Below are positions 35,305-43,316 of a stretch of 64,000 nt of DNA, one piece after another. Position numbers and translations under genes: made by a program. The notes under the pieces are model-generated. The model was not told where the DNA came from, did no database searches, and was given only the letters and a program-made list of their open reading frames with translations. Positions within the stretch are counted from its first letter, which is position 1. Each line of letters begins with the position of its first letter. The DNA lies in contig NZ_NVQE01000018.1 in assembly GCF_002591975.1 (NCBI RefSeq), forward strand, positions 1-64,000, in the 5' to 3' direction. Source of the stretch: Mycobacterium neglectum. Lineage in GTDB: Bacteria > Actinomycetota > Actinomycetes > Mycobacteriales > Mycobacteriaceae.

Positions 35305-36137
35305 GTTCTGCTGTGCCTCTTCGTTCGCCGCTGGCAGAACGGGGCCCTCGCGCCGAACAGATCGGTCGGCAGATCGCCGGGCTCTTGCCTCGGCATACCC
35401 ATTATGTCCAGCCTCTGTCGGGAACATTGGAAGTCCTGCTTCACAAGCCGTGCAGCCCGCTAGAGACCGTCAACGATGTGGACCGCGAGCTGCTCACGTT
35501 CTGGAAGGTGCTGCGCGATCGGCCGGCGGACTTGGCGCGGGCATGTACCCTCACGCCGCACTCGCGGGTGGACTTCACCGCCGCGGTTAGCGGTTCCCGT
35601 GCCCCAGGCGACGTAGACGAAGTGGAGGTCGCCCGTCGAGTGTGGTTGCGTCTCAATCACAGTCAGGTCGGTACGGCGCGGATGCGACCGCAGTGGCAGA
35701 GCGCTTCGGCGCACCGCAAGATGGCATCGGGTCTGGGCGCGGCGGTCGATCAGATGGCCGACGCCGCCGCCCGCATCAAGAGTGTCAGCTTGGAGTCTGC
35801 GCATCCGGTGGAGTTGATCGGCGCCTTCGAACGCCAGCTCGGGGTGTGTATCTACCTTGATCTGCGAACAGATGTGTTCGGGGCGCAGGGCGCCAGTCTG
35901 ATCCAGCGGGCACGCGTGGAGCCGATCGAGGTGCTGCGGGCGGTGTCCAGGGCCAAGGCTGCCGTAGTGATCCGCGCTGAGCGCGACACCGTAGCGGCCA
36001 GTGCGGTGCGCGGCTGGACGTATACCCCGGTTGGGGAGCCACGCGAGGGGTCGGCGGTGCACTTGTGGTCGAACCGGGTGCTGTCGATGCAGGAGCATCT
36101 CTTCGAGCTTCGCGACTGCGGCGGGAGTGCGCCATGA
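35301..36137 (+). CDS. Catalytically dead homologue of D12 (Dam-type) adenine methylase
   Basis: A 278-residue protein of normal D12-family length. It is clearly related to the gene at 38268: LLPRHTHYVQPLSGTLEVLL matches MLPDHTHYVEPYAGGLSVLL, and LETVNDVDRELLTFWKVLRD matches LETVNDLDGDIVHFWRILRD. However, the FxGGK AdoMet motif is absent, PYAGG reads PLSGT, and catalytic DPPY is DLRT (residues 187-190, IYLDLRTDVFG). The frame is intact over 836 bases and tightly coupled to neighbours, so it is probably maintained for a non-methylating role, such as DNA binding or interference with a methylase. A decayed paralogue is the alternative. Confidence 0.8.
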   Translation: MSSAVPLRSPLAERGPRAEQIGRQIAGLLPRHTHYVQPLSGTLEVLLHKPCSPLETVNDVDRELLTFWKVLRDRPADLARACTLTPHSRVDFTAAVSGSRAPGDVDEVEVARRVWLRLNHSQVGTARMRPQWQSASAHRKMASGLGAAVDQMADAAARIKSVSLESAHPVELIGAFERQLGVCIYLDLRTDVFGAQGASLIQRARVEPIEVLRAVSRAKAAVVIRAERDTVAASAVRGWTYTPVGEPREGSAVHLWSNRVLSMQEHLFELRDCGGSAP

Positions 36138-36472
36138 CCACTGCGGATACTCTCGCCGTCCGTGAACGGCTGGTCGCGCTGTTGCGGGCCGCTGATGCGC
36201 CGATGACCAGCGCCGAGCTGGCCAGCATGCTGCCGTGGCTGACCCACCGTCTGGACGTGGGGTGTGAGCTGGTGTGCCAAGCACCCCGACGGTCGGCGTC
36301 GATGCGGGTGATCGAGTGTCATCGCACCTGGCACTTGGTGAGTCGGCCGCGGTCCTCGCAAGATTCCCGAACGGGTATCTACCGGCACCTGAGGAGCCTC
36401 GCCCGCGAAGGGATCATCCGAGCGATCCCTTTGGGGCCAAGGAAAGTTCAGTGGGCGTTCGTAGGCGAATAG
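36134..36472 (+). CDS. Small winged-helix-like protein
   Basis: A 112-residue protein coupled to the upstream gene (ATGA). The N-terminal part (VRERLVALLRAADAPMTSAE) followed by LASMLPW, and the C-terminal segment (GIYRHLRSLAREGIIRAIP) with a final beta wing (KVQWAFVG), look like a winged helix-turn-helix, which suggests transcriptional control of the overlapping cluster. No specific family can be named. Confidence 0.6.
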   Translation: MTTADTLAVRERLVALLRAADAPMTSAELASMLPWLTHRLDVGCELVCQAPRRSASMRVIECHRTWHLVSRPRSSQDSRTGIYRHLRSLAREGIIRAIPLGPRKVQWAFVGE

Positions 36473-36483
36473 GAGAGTTCACC

Positions 36484-36747
36484 ATGAGAAACATCACCAT
36501 GTACAGCAAGCCCGGTTGCGTGCAGTGCCGCGCCACCGCCCGAGGATTCGCCAAGGCCGGTGTCGCCATCGACATCATCGACGTCAGCACCGACCCCGCC
36601 GCCGCCGCCATGCTCACCGACTGGGGCTACCTCAGCGTGCCCGTCATCGTCACCCCCGACGGCCAACGCTGGGCCGGACACCGCCCCGACCGCATCACCG
36701 ACGCCGCCCGCGCGGCGTTTCAGACGCACGCGCAGCTATCTGTGTAG
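36484..36747 (+). CDS. nrdH: NrdH-like glutaredoxin
   Basis: An 87-residue redoxin with the active-site CVQC (residues 12-15) that is typical of NrdH, and the SVPVIVTPDG cis-Pro segment. NrdH reduces class Ib ribonucleotide reductase using thioredoxin reductase. ATG 36484 follows AGGAGAG. Plasmids and phages often carry nrdH to boost dNTP supply during replication. No nrdE/nrdF accompanies it here, so it would have to serve the host enzyme or another disulfide target. Confidence 0.88.
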   Translation: MRNITMYSKPGCVQCRATARGFAKAGVAIDIIDVSTDPAAAAMLTDWGYLSVPVIVTPDGQRWAGHRPDRITDAARAAFQTHAQLSV

Positions 36748-36777
36748 CGCAGACAACCAAGGGAATCGAGAACCGGT

Positions 36778-37008
36778 ATGGCAACCAACAACTCACGGGC
36801 GGTATATGTGTCCGAGCCGTCCAGGGGACCGGGACGGACGTGGGCTGTGAAACAGTTTGTGGCCCGCGCAGCCCGAGCCGTTCCCATGCCGACCCCGCCG
36901 AGGTGTCCCTGCGAAGTCTGCGCGTGCAGCAGTCGTCCGTCGACAGTCTGGTTGCCCCCTACAGTGGCGCACACGGCGGACGGCATCCGACCGTTCCTCA
37001 CGCGGTGA
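36778..37008 (+). CDS. Small Cys/Pro-rich hypothetical protein
   Basis: A possible 76-residue protein starting at ATG 36778, with CPCEVCACS near residue 45. Its stop overlaps the next start (TGATG), which favours a real, coupled gene. No family is recognised, and the composition is close to what non-coding GC-rich DNA would give. Confidence 0.35.
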   Translation: MATNNSRAVYVSEPSRGPGRTWAVKQFVARAARAVPMPTPPRCPCEVCACSSRPSTVWLPPTVAHTADGIRPFLTR

Positions 37009-38240
37009 TGACCATGACGATGCAGACCCCGTTTGAGGTCAACGGAGACGTGGTTGACGACGTACACACCCCGGAGGCGCAACAGATACTCGGTGAAGCG
37101 AAGGCGGCCCGGCGGCGTCCGCTGTGTTTGTGCCAGTCTCCAGGGGTGCAGATGTACATCGCTGCCGCTGGGCACGATCTCATCGTGAAACGGATGCCTG
37201 GCACGGCGGCCGCACATGACCATCGGTGTCGCTCATGGCTGCCTCCCGGCGAGCTCTCGGGGTATGGGGCTGTTGCTGAGCGGTCTATCGTTGACAACCC
37301 CGCTGATGGCACAACGGCGCTGCGGCTAGGGTTTTCGCTGTCGAAGGCCGGCAATCGGGCTGCCCCTGAAGCGTCGGATTCTCCGTCGAGCACGGTGCAG
37401 TCTGACGGCAACAAGCTATCGCTGCGTGCCGTCCTGCACTATCTGTGGGACGAGGCGGAACTAACCACGTGGCATCCAGGCTTCGCCGGGCGCCGCCCCT
37501 GGGCCGTCGTGTACCGCAGACTCAGGGCGGCCGCGGATGGGAAGTTGGTTCGGAAGAACCCGCTTGCCGCGTCTTTGTTTGTGCCCGAACCTTTCTCGTC
37601 GGACCGCAAGACCGAGATCGAGCAGCGCCGGATCAAGGCCTGGGCTCCAGCTCGCCGGCAACCCGGCAAGACGACCAAATTCCTGATCGGGGTGGGCGAT
37701 ATCAAGGCGATCGAGCCGGCCAGCCATGGATTCAAAATGCAGGTACGCCATCAGCCGGGGCACCCCTGGTTCCTCGATGAGGACTTGTACCGCAAGCTCA
37801 CGAAACGGTTCGCCACCGAACTCGAACTCTGGCAGATGGCCGATCCTGGCGAGGTTCGACTGGTGGCGGTCGCCACCTTCTCGGTTTCACGGGCTGGATA
37901 TGCGAACGTCGAACAGCTATCCCTGATGACTACCGATCACAACTGGCTGCCATTCACCAGCGATGCCGACCGCACCCTGATGACCACCGCTATCGAGGAA
38001 GAGCGCTGCTTCCGGAAAGTGCTGTCCTACAACGGGAGCACCACAGCGCTAGCCTCTCTCATCTTCACCGACACCACGCCAGCGATAGCCGCTTTCATCG
38101 ACCGCCCTGCCGGCGAGTCGTCCGAGGAGTCCGAGGAGTCCGAGGAGTCCGAGGAAGACAGGGTGATAGCTGGACTGCCGGTATGGAACTGGCGCACCGA
38201 CGAGGATATGCCGGATCTACCGTCGCCACTGTCTGAATGA
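37008..38240 (+). CDS. DUF1173 family protein
   Basis: A 410-residue protein. The N-terminal region has RRPLCLCQSPGVQMYIAAA, then LIVKRMPGTAAAHDHRC with a further Cys/His pattern, then WHPGFAGRRPW, which is the DUF1173 signature seen on integrative and conjugative elements. The conserved Cys and His near residues 45-85 look like a metal site. ATG 37008 is chosen because it overlaps the previous stop; a longer upstream frame is a read-through of nrdH's other frame. The tail carries a Glu/Ser repeat. The molecular role is unknown, and the distribution of the family suggests a plasmid maintenance or transfer function. Confidence 0.75.
   Translation: MTMTMQTPFEVNGDVVDDVHTPEAQQILGEAKAARRRPLCLCQSPGVQMYIAAAGHDLIVKRMPGTAAAHDHRCRSWLPPGELSGYGAVAERSIVDNPADGTTALRLGFSLSKAGNRAAPEASDSPSSTVQSDGNKLSLRAVLHYLWDEAELTTWHPGFAGRRPWAVVYRRLRAAADGKLVRKNPLAASLFVPEPFSSDRKTEIEQRRIKAWAPARRQPGKTTKFLIGVGDIKAIEPASHGFKMQVRHQPGHPWFLDEDLYRKLTKRFATELELWQMADPGEVRLVAVATFSVSRAGYANVEQLSLMTTDHNWLPFTSDADRTLMTTAIEEERCFRKVLSYNGSTTALASLIFTDTTPAIAAFIDRPAGESSEESEESEESEEDRVIAGLPVWNWRTDEDMPDLPSPLSE
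38120..38155 (+). repeat. Four 9-bp tandem repeats in the DUF1173 gene
   Basis: TCCGAGGAG is repeated three times, followed by a near copy ending GAA. It encodes a Ser-Glu-Glu run just before the conserved C-terminal end. A slippage-prone acidic spacer. Confidence 0.9.
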
Positions 38241-38267
38241 TTCGTAACCAACCCGGGAGAAGCACCG

Positions 38268-38921
38268 TTGGCATCGCCCACCTTGCGTCCGCCGTTTGCC
38301 TACTTCGGCGGCAAACAGAAGATTGCCGCCACCGTCGCCGCGATGCTGCCCGACCATACCCACTACGTCGAACCGTATGCGGGCGGACTGTCAGTGTTGT
38401 TGGCTAAGAAGCCAAGTCGACTCGAAACAGTCAATGACCTAGACGGCGACATTGTGCACTTCTGGCGTATCCTGCGCGATCATCCCGAGGAGCTGGCGCG
38501 AGCATGCGTGTTGACCCCGCACTCGCGGACAGAGCGCAAGGATGCGCTCAACCGACCCGCTGAGTTGGATGACCTTGAGCGCGCCCGTCGCATCTGGGTA
38601 TGTCTGGCCCAAGGGCGAACAGGCACCCTACGTCCCACCGGCTGGCGCTTCGACACGGCAGATTCTGCGCACACGTCGATGCCTCGCCGTCTTGATGGCT
38701 ACGTGCGCCGGATGGAGGCAGCTACCGCCCGGCTGCGTTCGGTCTCGCTGGAATGCCGCCCTGCGCTCGACGTCATTGCGGCGTACGGCAAGAGACGCCG
38801 AACGCTGATCTACGTGGACCCTCCCTATCTGGGCGGCGTACGGGAACGCAACTACCGCAAGGAAATGCTGTCCGGCGATGGGCACCGCGGGGACGTCTTT
38901 GGATACCTGACTAAAACCTAG
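38268..38921 (+). CDS. D12 class DNA adenine methylase, truncated
   Basis: A 217-residue Dam-type N6-adenine methylase from TTG 38268, preceded by GGGAGAAG. Motifs for AdoMet binding (FAYFGGKQK, PYAGG) and catalysis (DPPY at 184-187) are intact. The frame ends at GYLTKT, where D12 enzymes usually continue for another 50-80 residues including motifs that complete the fold. Truncation coincides with the left edge of the recombinase/transposase module. Activity is doubtful. It is the second D12 homologue within 3 kb. Confidence 0.8.
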   Translation: MASPTLRPPFAYFGGKQKIAATVAAMLPDHTHYVEPYAGGLSVLLAKKPSRLETVNDLDGDIVHFWRILRDHPEELARACVLTPHSRTERKDALNRPAELDDLERARRIWVCLAQGRTGTLRPTGWRFDTADSAHTSMPRRLDGYVRRMEAATARLRSVSLECRPALDVIAAYGKRRRTLIYVDPPYLGGVRERNYRKEMLSGDGHRGDVFGYLTKT

Positions 38922-39097
38922 CCGGTGGGAGCGCGGGGTGGTTTTCGGCGGTGTTCGTGGCGTCCTGGTGTTGTTCCCGGCGAATTAGCTGGTCGTCGGG
39001 GAGTAGCGGGTGTGAGTGTAGCGGGCGCGACGATAGCCACGCGACGCGCTGGCGTCCGTGGCCGGCCTGAGTGAGCCTCGCTGTCGTGGTGGCGGCG

Positions 39098-40525
39098 TTA
39101 GGCGGTTCGCTCTTCGGGGTGTCGTCGGCGGTGCAGGTAAGCCGCTATTGCGTTTCGGCCCAAAGCGAATCCGAGCATCACGGTCAACTGGCGAACCGCA
39201 GCAAAAGCGATCATCCGCCCGCCATAGAGGGTGCGGTCGAGGGTGTTGTTGAGGCTTTCGCTGTCTTCGCGCCAGCCATAGCAACGGTCGTAGACGCTGC
39301 CGCGGTCGTCGGTCTTGACGTGCTGGCGTAGGTGCTCGGCGCGGTTGTAGCCGCAGCTGCGGTCGGCGTCGGTGGTGTCGATACGCGTACGATGCACCGT
39401 GCCGCAGGATGGGGTGGCGAACTCGATGTACCAGCGGTGGCTGTCGTCGGCGTTGCCGCGCGGGTAGATCTTGGCCACCGGGCAGGGCTGCATGTGTCTG
39501 TCGCCGGCGTCGAGGATCTGGCGTTCGCAGATCCGTCCATCTTCGGTCCACAGGTCATGAACGTCGCCGCACGAGCACTCGAGTCGGGCGAATGCGGTGG
39601 GTACGCGGGTGCTGTCGTGCATCGGTGAGAGCACGGTCAACCCGAGCTTCATGGCGCGGTCGATGTGCTTGCCGCGGAACGCTCCGTCGTAGCAGACGCC
39701 GTCACACCGTACGTCGGCGTCGGCGACGACGCGGTCGATCATGTCGAGAGCGACACGAGCTTCACCGCCGTAGCCCTTGCCCGCTGGCACGGCGTCGACG
39801 TCGAGGATGACCCTGTTGTTGCGGATGGTGTCGGGGCGGGTACTGAGCATGGCGAACTTGGTGCCGTAGCGGAATTCGGTGTCGCTGTCGCCGTTTTGGG
39901 CTTCGATGCCGGCGTGCACGTGGCGTCCGCCTTGTTCGGCCCAGTGGTCGGCGGTGGCCTTGCGCACTGGTGCGGCGACAACGGTGCCATCGCCGACGAC
40001 GTACTGCCCGCGCGCCGGGCTGGTGTGGGACACCCCAGCGTCTGGGTCGAGACAACCGAGTTCGCGCGCGAGCCGCCGCGCGAGCAGGCGAAACGTGTCA
40101 AGCAGCTTGTCGGTGTACTCGTCGAGTAGCCGTTGGGCGTAGTTGTGGTGCCAGCGCTGTGGTGGGCGCCGCGGCGCCCTTGGTGGCTGATGTTTGGCGG
40201 CCCGGTGGCGGATGGTGCGCCAGTAGGTGGGGTGGGCCATCGCGCGGGCGGCCTTGCTGTGCGAGCCCAGCACCCCGGCTAGGGCCTTGTGCAGCACGTG
40301 CACCCATGGGGGGTAGTGCGGACGCCGGCCCGGGGTTCCCGGCTCGTGGACGGGCAGGACCGCGGCGAGTTGATAGATGACCTCGTGGGAGGCGATCGCC
40401 TCGATGGTGTCGATCTCCAGCAGCGTGAGATCCATTGGCGTTTCGACCCGGCGCAGCTCGCGTTGCTTGATGCGTTCGGCGCCGTAGGCGCCGGCCTTTT
40501 TACGGGACCGGTCTTTGGGGTTCAT
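39098..40525 (-). CDS. Putative DDE-type transposase
   Basis: A 475-residue protein read leftward. Candidate catalytic acids are Asp179 (VVGDGTVVA), Asp280 (VCYDGAFRG) and Glu420 or Glu423 (GWREDSESLNN), the spacing of a DDE fold with an insertion between the second Asp and the Glu. The insertion has Cys and His pairs (ECSCGDVH, MQPCPV, PSCGTVH) that may bind zinc. The C-terminal helix (GGRMIAFAAVRQLTVMLGFA) is typical of actinobacterial transposases. The start ATG 40525 overlaps the recombinase stop (ATGA), so the two are co-translated. The IS family was not identified. Confidence 0.7.
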   Translation of the reverse strand: MNPKDRSRKKAGAYGAERIKQRELRRVETPMDLTLLEIDTIEAIASHEVIYQLAAVLPVHEPGTPGRRPHYPPWVHVLHKALAGVLGSHSKAARAMAHPTYWRTIRHRAAKHQPPRAPRRPPQRWHHNYAQRLLDEYTDKLLDTFRLLARRLARELGCLDPDAGVSHTSPARGQYVVGDGTVVAAPVRKATADHWAEQGGRHVHAGIEAQNGDSDTEFRYGTKFAMLSTRPDTIRNNRVILDVDAVPAGKGYGGEARVALDMIDRVVADADVRCDGVCYDGAFRGKHIDRAMKLGLTVLSPMHDSTRVPTAFARLECSCGDVHDLWTEDGRICERQILDAGDRHMQPCPVAKIYPRGNADDSHRWYIEFATPSCGTVHRTRIDTTDADRSCGYNRAEHLRQHVKTDDRGSVYDRCYGWREDSESLNNTLDRTLYGGRMIAFAAVRQLTVMLGFALGRNAIAAYLHRRRHPEERTA

Positions 40526-41475
40526 AACGGGCCCGCCCGGTCATGCCAGTGGTAGCCGATGAGGGCGGCGGTGGTGTCCAGCGAGGGTGAGCCGATGAGA
40601 CGCGCGGCGTCTTCGATGCGGCCGGTGCGGTCGAACTCGCGGCGCGCCGCGAAGGCGGTCAGCGATGCCGGCCGCACCCCGGAGTCGTCGGATAGCTCGG
40701 CGCGGGAGAGGATTTCGCGCACGGTCACGCACACCCGGGCCTGCTTATGTGCGTCGCTTCCGCCGGCGCCGGTGCACAACACCGGCGAGGGTTTGGGGCT
40801 GGGTAGCGGGCGGGTGAGGTGGGCGGCGCGCTCGGAAAGCACTCGCATCGACCAGCGGTCCAGCGTCAGTGTGCGGGGGCGATACTTGCTCGAGCCGTGC
40901 ATCCACACGGTTGCGGCCTGTGGATCCAGATCGGCGGCGGTGATGTGTCCCAGCTCGGAGGTGTGCGCGCCGGCGAGTAGCAACGCCGCGGTCGCGGCGT
41001 GCCGAGTCGGGGCGGTGCGTTCGGAAAACAACCGCACCAGCGCGGCCTCATCCTCGGACAGTGGGCGCTGGCAGGACGACTGTCGGGCGGGGACGGCGAT
41101 GTCGATAGTCGGGTCGTCCAGCGTCAGCCGCAGCCGGCGCGCGGTGCGAAAGAACGCGCGCAGCGCCGCACGGCGGTTGTGCATGGTCGCCACCGCCGCG
41201 TCCGATACGACACCGTGGCGGGTACGGCCTTTGGCCGCAACGAATTTCGCGACCAGCGCGTGATCGACTGCGGCGAGGGTGGTGACGTCGTGCACTGCGG
41301 CGAATCGGCTGAATCGGCGGATCAGCAGACCGAACTTGTCCAGCGTCTGCGCGGCCAGCACCCCATCGGCGATCCACGCACCGGTCACCGCCTGCACCGC
41401 CGCGGCCAGGCTCCCGTCAGCCATGGCCGGCCCCCACTGCAGCGGCAGCAGCAGCTGCACCCCGGGCCTCAGCAT
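40522..41475 (-). CDS. Tyrosine-recombinase-like protein with degraded catalytic residues
   Basis: A 317-residue protein. The SAM-like N-terminal domain is visible (SLAAAVQAVTGAWIADG, LIRRFSRF, ALRAFFRTARR). In the catalytic domain, LLLAGAHTSELGHITAADLD aligns with the box I Arg region, but Arg is replaced by His/Thr. The HxxR box reads RPASLTAFAARREF without His-x-x-Arg, and the LGH box reads LIGSPSL. Tyr may be kept in ALIGYHW. It could act as a DNA-binding accessory of the coupled transposase. The start is uncertain; ATG 41424 (MADGSLAAAV) is an alternative. Confidence 0.65.
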   Translation of the reverse strand: MLRPGVQLLLPLQWGPAMADGSLAAAVQAVTGAWIADGVLAAQTLDKFGLLIRRFSRFAAVHDVTTLAAVDHALVAKFVAAKGRTRHGVVSDAAVATMHNRRAALRAFFRTARRLRLTLDDPTIDIAVPARQSSCQRPLSEDEAALVRLFSERTAPTRHAATAALLLAGAHTSELGHITAADLDPQAATVWMHGSSKYRPRTLTLDRWSMRVLSERAAHLTRPLPSPKPSPVLCTGAGGSDAHKQARVCVTVREILSRAELSDDSGVRPASLTAFAARREFDRTGRIEDAARLIGSPSLDTTAALIGYHWHDRAGPL

Positions 41476-41606
41476 GCGGCGCCGCCGTTGATGACAGCTG
41501 GATCATCATGGTGACCCCTTCCCAAGTGGTGCGTGTATGCACCATTGGAGCAGAGGGGTCCGACACGTCGGCCTGCGGCGACGGTGGGGCGGGATATCGT
41601 GGGCCT

Positions 41607-41963
41607 GTGTCGCGCAGCAATGGTGACCGCCCACCGAGCGCATACGTCTTGCGGGGGTTCTGGCCGGACGCCGACCTGGACCCCGACGCGCCACCGTCGG
41701 CACCTGCCGCGCAGCAGCTCGCGCGTGCATTGCGCGCAGCCATGACCGAGACCGCCACCGGCCAGCGAGCACTCGCGGCGACCAGCGGAGTGGCCCACAC
41801 CACCATCGGACGGATCCTGGCCGGCACCGTGCTCTGCGACATCGGCTCCCTGGCCCGCCTGGAACAGGCCCTGGGCCGACGGCTGTGGCCCGAACGTGAC
41901 GACGTGCAAAGCCGCCCCCGCTCCAAGCACCGAGCGACCACCCGAAAGGCGAGTGGCGTCTGA
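41607..41963 (+). CDS. Small HTH protein divergent from the recombinase gene
   Basis: A 118-residue protein. GTG 41607 is favoured, with a GATATCGT -10-like box about 10 bases before it; a longer frame opens at GTG 41508. Helices ALRAAMTETATGQRALAATS and GVAHTTIGRILAGTVLCDIG form a Cro/CI-type helix-turn-helix. It probably represses the divergent recombinase-transposase pair. Confidence 0.6.
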   Translation: MSRSNGDRPPSAYVLRGFWPDADLDPDAPPSAPAAQQLARALRAAMTETATGQRALAATSGVAHTTIGRILAGTVLCDIGSLARLEQALGRRLWPERDDVQSRPRSKHRATTRKASGV

Positions 41964-42025
41964 CACGTGAGGCAGGTTACAGGGTTGTAGTTCGATTGCA
42001 GGCCCGCCGATGCGGTGTGTTGCGC

Positions 42026-42054
42026 TTGACTCACGTTACAAGTGGCAGAACACT
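42026..42054 (+). promoter_or_regulatory. Possible promoter and operator before the HTH-NTase operon
   Basis: TTGACT (42026-42031), a 17-bp spacer and a weak AACACT -10. GTTACA occurs at 41976-41981 and again at 42035-42040 inside the spacer, so it could be a binding site for the operon's own HTH protein. Confidence 0.35.
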
Positions 42055-42114
42055 AGGTGTCGCGCGAACATACAGACGCGTCAACAGACCGAGCTAATGG
42101 GCGGTGGGCTGACT

Positions 42115-42780
42115 ATGGGTAAGACCAGCAGATCGCTGATCGATTTGATCGACGTCGCCGCGCAACGTTACGGTGGGGCGTCCGGGCGCAGGCTAGCCGA
42201 GCTGGCGCAACACGGCGGGCATGACATTTCGCACGCGACGCTGAACCGGCTGCGGCAGGGCACGTATGCCACCCGGCCCTCGGATGCGTCGATTCGGGCG
42301 ATCGCCTACCTGGCCGACGTGTCGGAGAATACCGCGTTCGCGGCGGCTGGGGTGAGGGCGCCGGGTGCGGTGGGGTATGAGCCGCCGTCTGAGGCCCAGC
42401 GCATGAACACCCGCCAGTGCAAGGCGATCGACGAGCTGATTCGGGCATTCATCGCCGACGACACCGGCGCGGTGGCGACCCGCAGCGACCTGACCAACCT
42501 CGTCGATGCGCGGCAACGGCTTGGGGCCGCGTTGAGCGCGGTCGACGTTGCTCAGCCCGCGACGGGCCAACTCGTGGCCGCCGCACAGGATGCGATGCGC
42601 TGCATCGACGAGACGCTGGACATTTTGAGCAACACCAGCGCGATGCCTCCGTCCTGGCACGGCAAGCCGCCGGAGGAGATGACCGACGCCGAACTGGACG
42701 AGGCCGCCGCGGCCGGGGACCCCTGGCCTGCGTACATTCGCACCAGGACGAAGGAGCGGATCGACGTCGACGGGGGGTAG
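42115..42780 (+). CDS. HTH regulator, first gene of a three-gene operon
   Basis: A 221-residue protein; ATG 42115 is favoured, and ATG 42097 is in frame. RYGGASGRRLAELAQHGG and HDISHATLNRLRQGTYATRP are a Cro/CI-like helix-turn-helix as in mycobacteriophage and plasmid repressors. A helical region (about 105-195) and an acidic tail follow. It ends 2 bases before the nucleotidyltransferase gene. The likely role is autoregulation of the operon, possibly as the antitoxin-like partner. Confidence 0.72.
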   Translation: MGKTSRSLIDLIDVAAQRYGGASGRRLAELAQHGGHDISHATLNRLRQGTYATRPSDASIRAIAYLADVSENTAFAAAGVRAPGAVGYEPPSEAQRMNTRQCKAIDELIRAFIADDTGAVATRSDLTNLVDARQRLGAALSAVDVAQPATGQLVAAAQDAMRCIDETLDILSNTSAMPPSWHGKPPEEMTDAELDEAAAAGDPWPAYIRTRTKERIDVDGG

Positions 42781-42782
42781 AC

Positions 42783-43316
42783 ATGCTTCCGCGCTGCATG
42801 GGCGAGCACGGAACACTACCGCCGGGCATCCATCGGGCGACGTTGGACGAGGTACGCTCTCGATTCGTCGATGACGCTGCCGATCACACGCGCGAGCGGC
42901 GTGGCTTGATTCTGGATGCGATCCGGATTCACATCACCCTTGTCAGACAGTTGTTCTATCGTCACGAGATCACGATTTGGCTCAGCGGCGGCTTCTGCAC
43001 CTATAAAGACGACACGCCCGGCGACGGCGATTTCGCCTGTCTGGTGCCAGCTCACGCGTTGGAGCAGGTACACGGTGATGCCGCACTGCCGCTGTGGACT
43101 CTCGGCTCGGTCACCGGCACCCTCGGGCACAGTGACCTGGTTGTGCAGACAGACAAGCTGCATTGCATGGGCGGGCTCACCGACGCCCTGGTGGTGAACC
43201 GCGACAACCCATATGCCGTTGAGCGGCAACGCCGGTGGTGGTCACGGGTGATCGGCCCCGATGGTGAGATAATCGACAGTGCGACAAAGGGCTTCGTGGA
43301 GGTGATCGATCAATGA
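42783..43316 (+). CDS. DUF6932-like nucleotidyltransferase-fold protein
   Basis: A 177-residue protein. The opening TLPPGIHRATLDEVRSRF is the DUF6932-type leader. IWLSGGFCTYKDDTPGDGDF (about 66-84) contains the nucleotidyltransferase signature: Gly-Gly (69-70) followed by Asp-x-Asp (81 and 83). MNT-type proteins with this signature are common in toxin-antitoxin and defence loci, where they transfer AMP or other nucleotides to tRNA, protein or DNA. Substrate and toxicity are not known here. It overlaps the next gene by 4 bases (ATGA). Confidence 0.7.
   Translation: MLPRCMGEHGTLPPGIHRATLDEVRSRFVDDAADHTRERRGLILDAIRIHITLVRQLFYRHEITIWLSGGFCTYKDDTPGDGDFACLVPAHALEQVHGDAALPLWTLGSVTGTLGHSDLVVQTDKLHCMGGLTDALVVNRDNPYAVERQRRWWSRVIGPDGEIIDSATKGFVEVIDQ

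Larger units (their letters stand above)
38922..41963. mobile_element. Probable insertion: DDE transposase, recombinase-like gene and HTH gene
   Basis: A self-contained block with two leftward, translationally coupled genes and one divergent gene, placed exactly after a truncated methylase and before an unrelated operon. Bases 38922-39097 hold no gene. No terminal inverted repeats or target duplication could be picked out by eye, so the ends are approximate and the mobility is inferred from gene content. Confidence 0.5.

Noticed and set aside
36516..37007. Upstream extension of the DUF1173 frame over nrdH
   Set aside because: The extension translates to His/Arg-rich low-complexity sequence in the wrong frame of nrdH; the ATG at 37008 overlaps a stop codon as in neighbouring genes.
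40522..41475. An active integrase that moves the whole plasmid
   Set aside because: The catalytic Arg and His-x-x-Arg boxes are missing, no att-like repeat was found, and the gene is coupled to a transposase.
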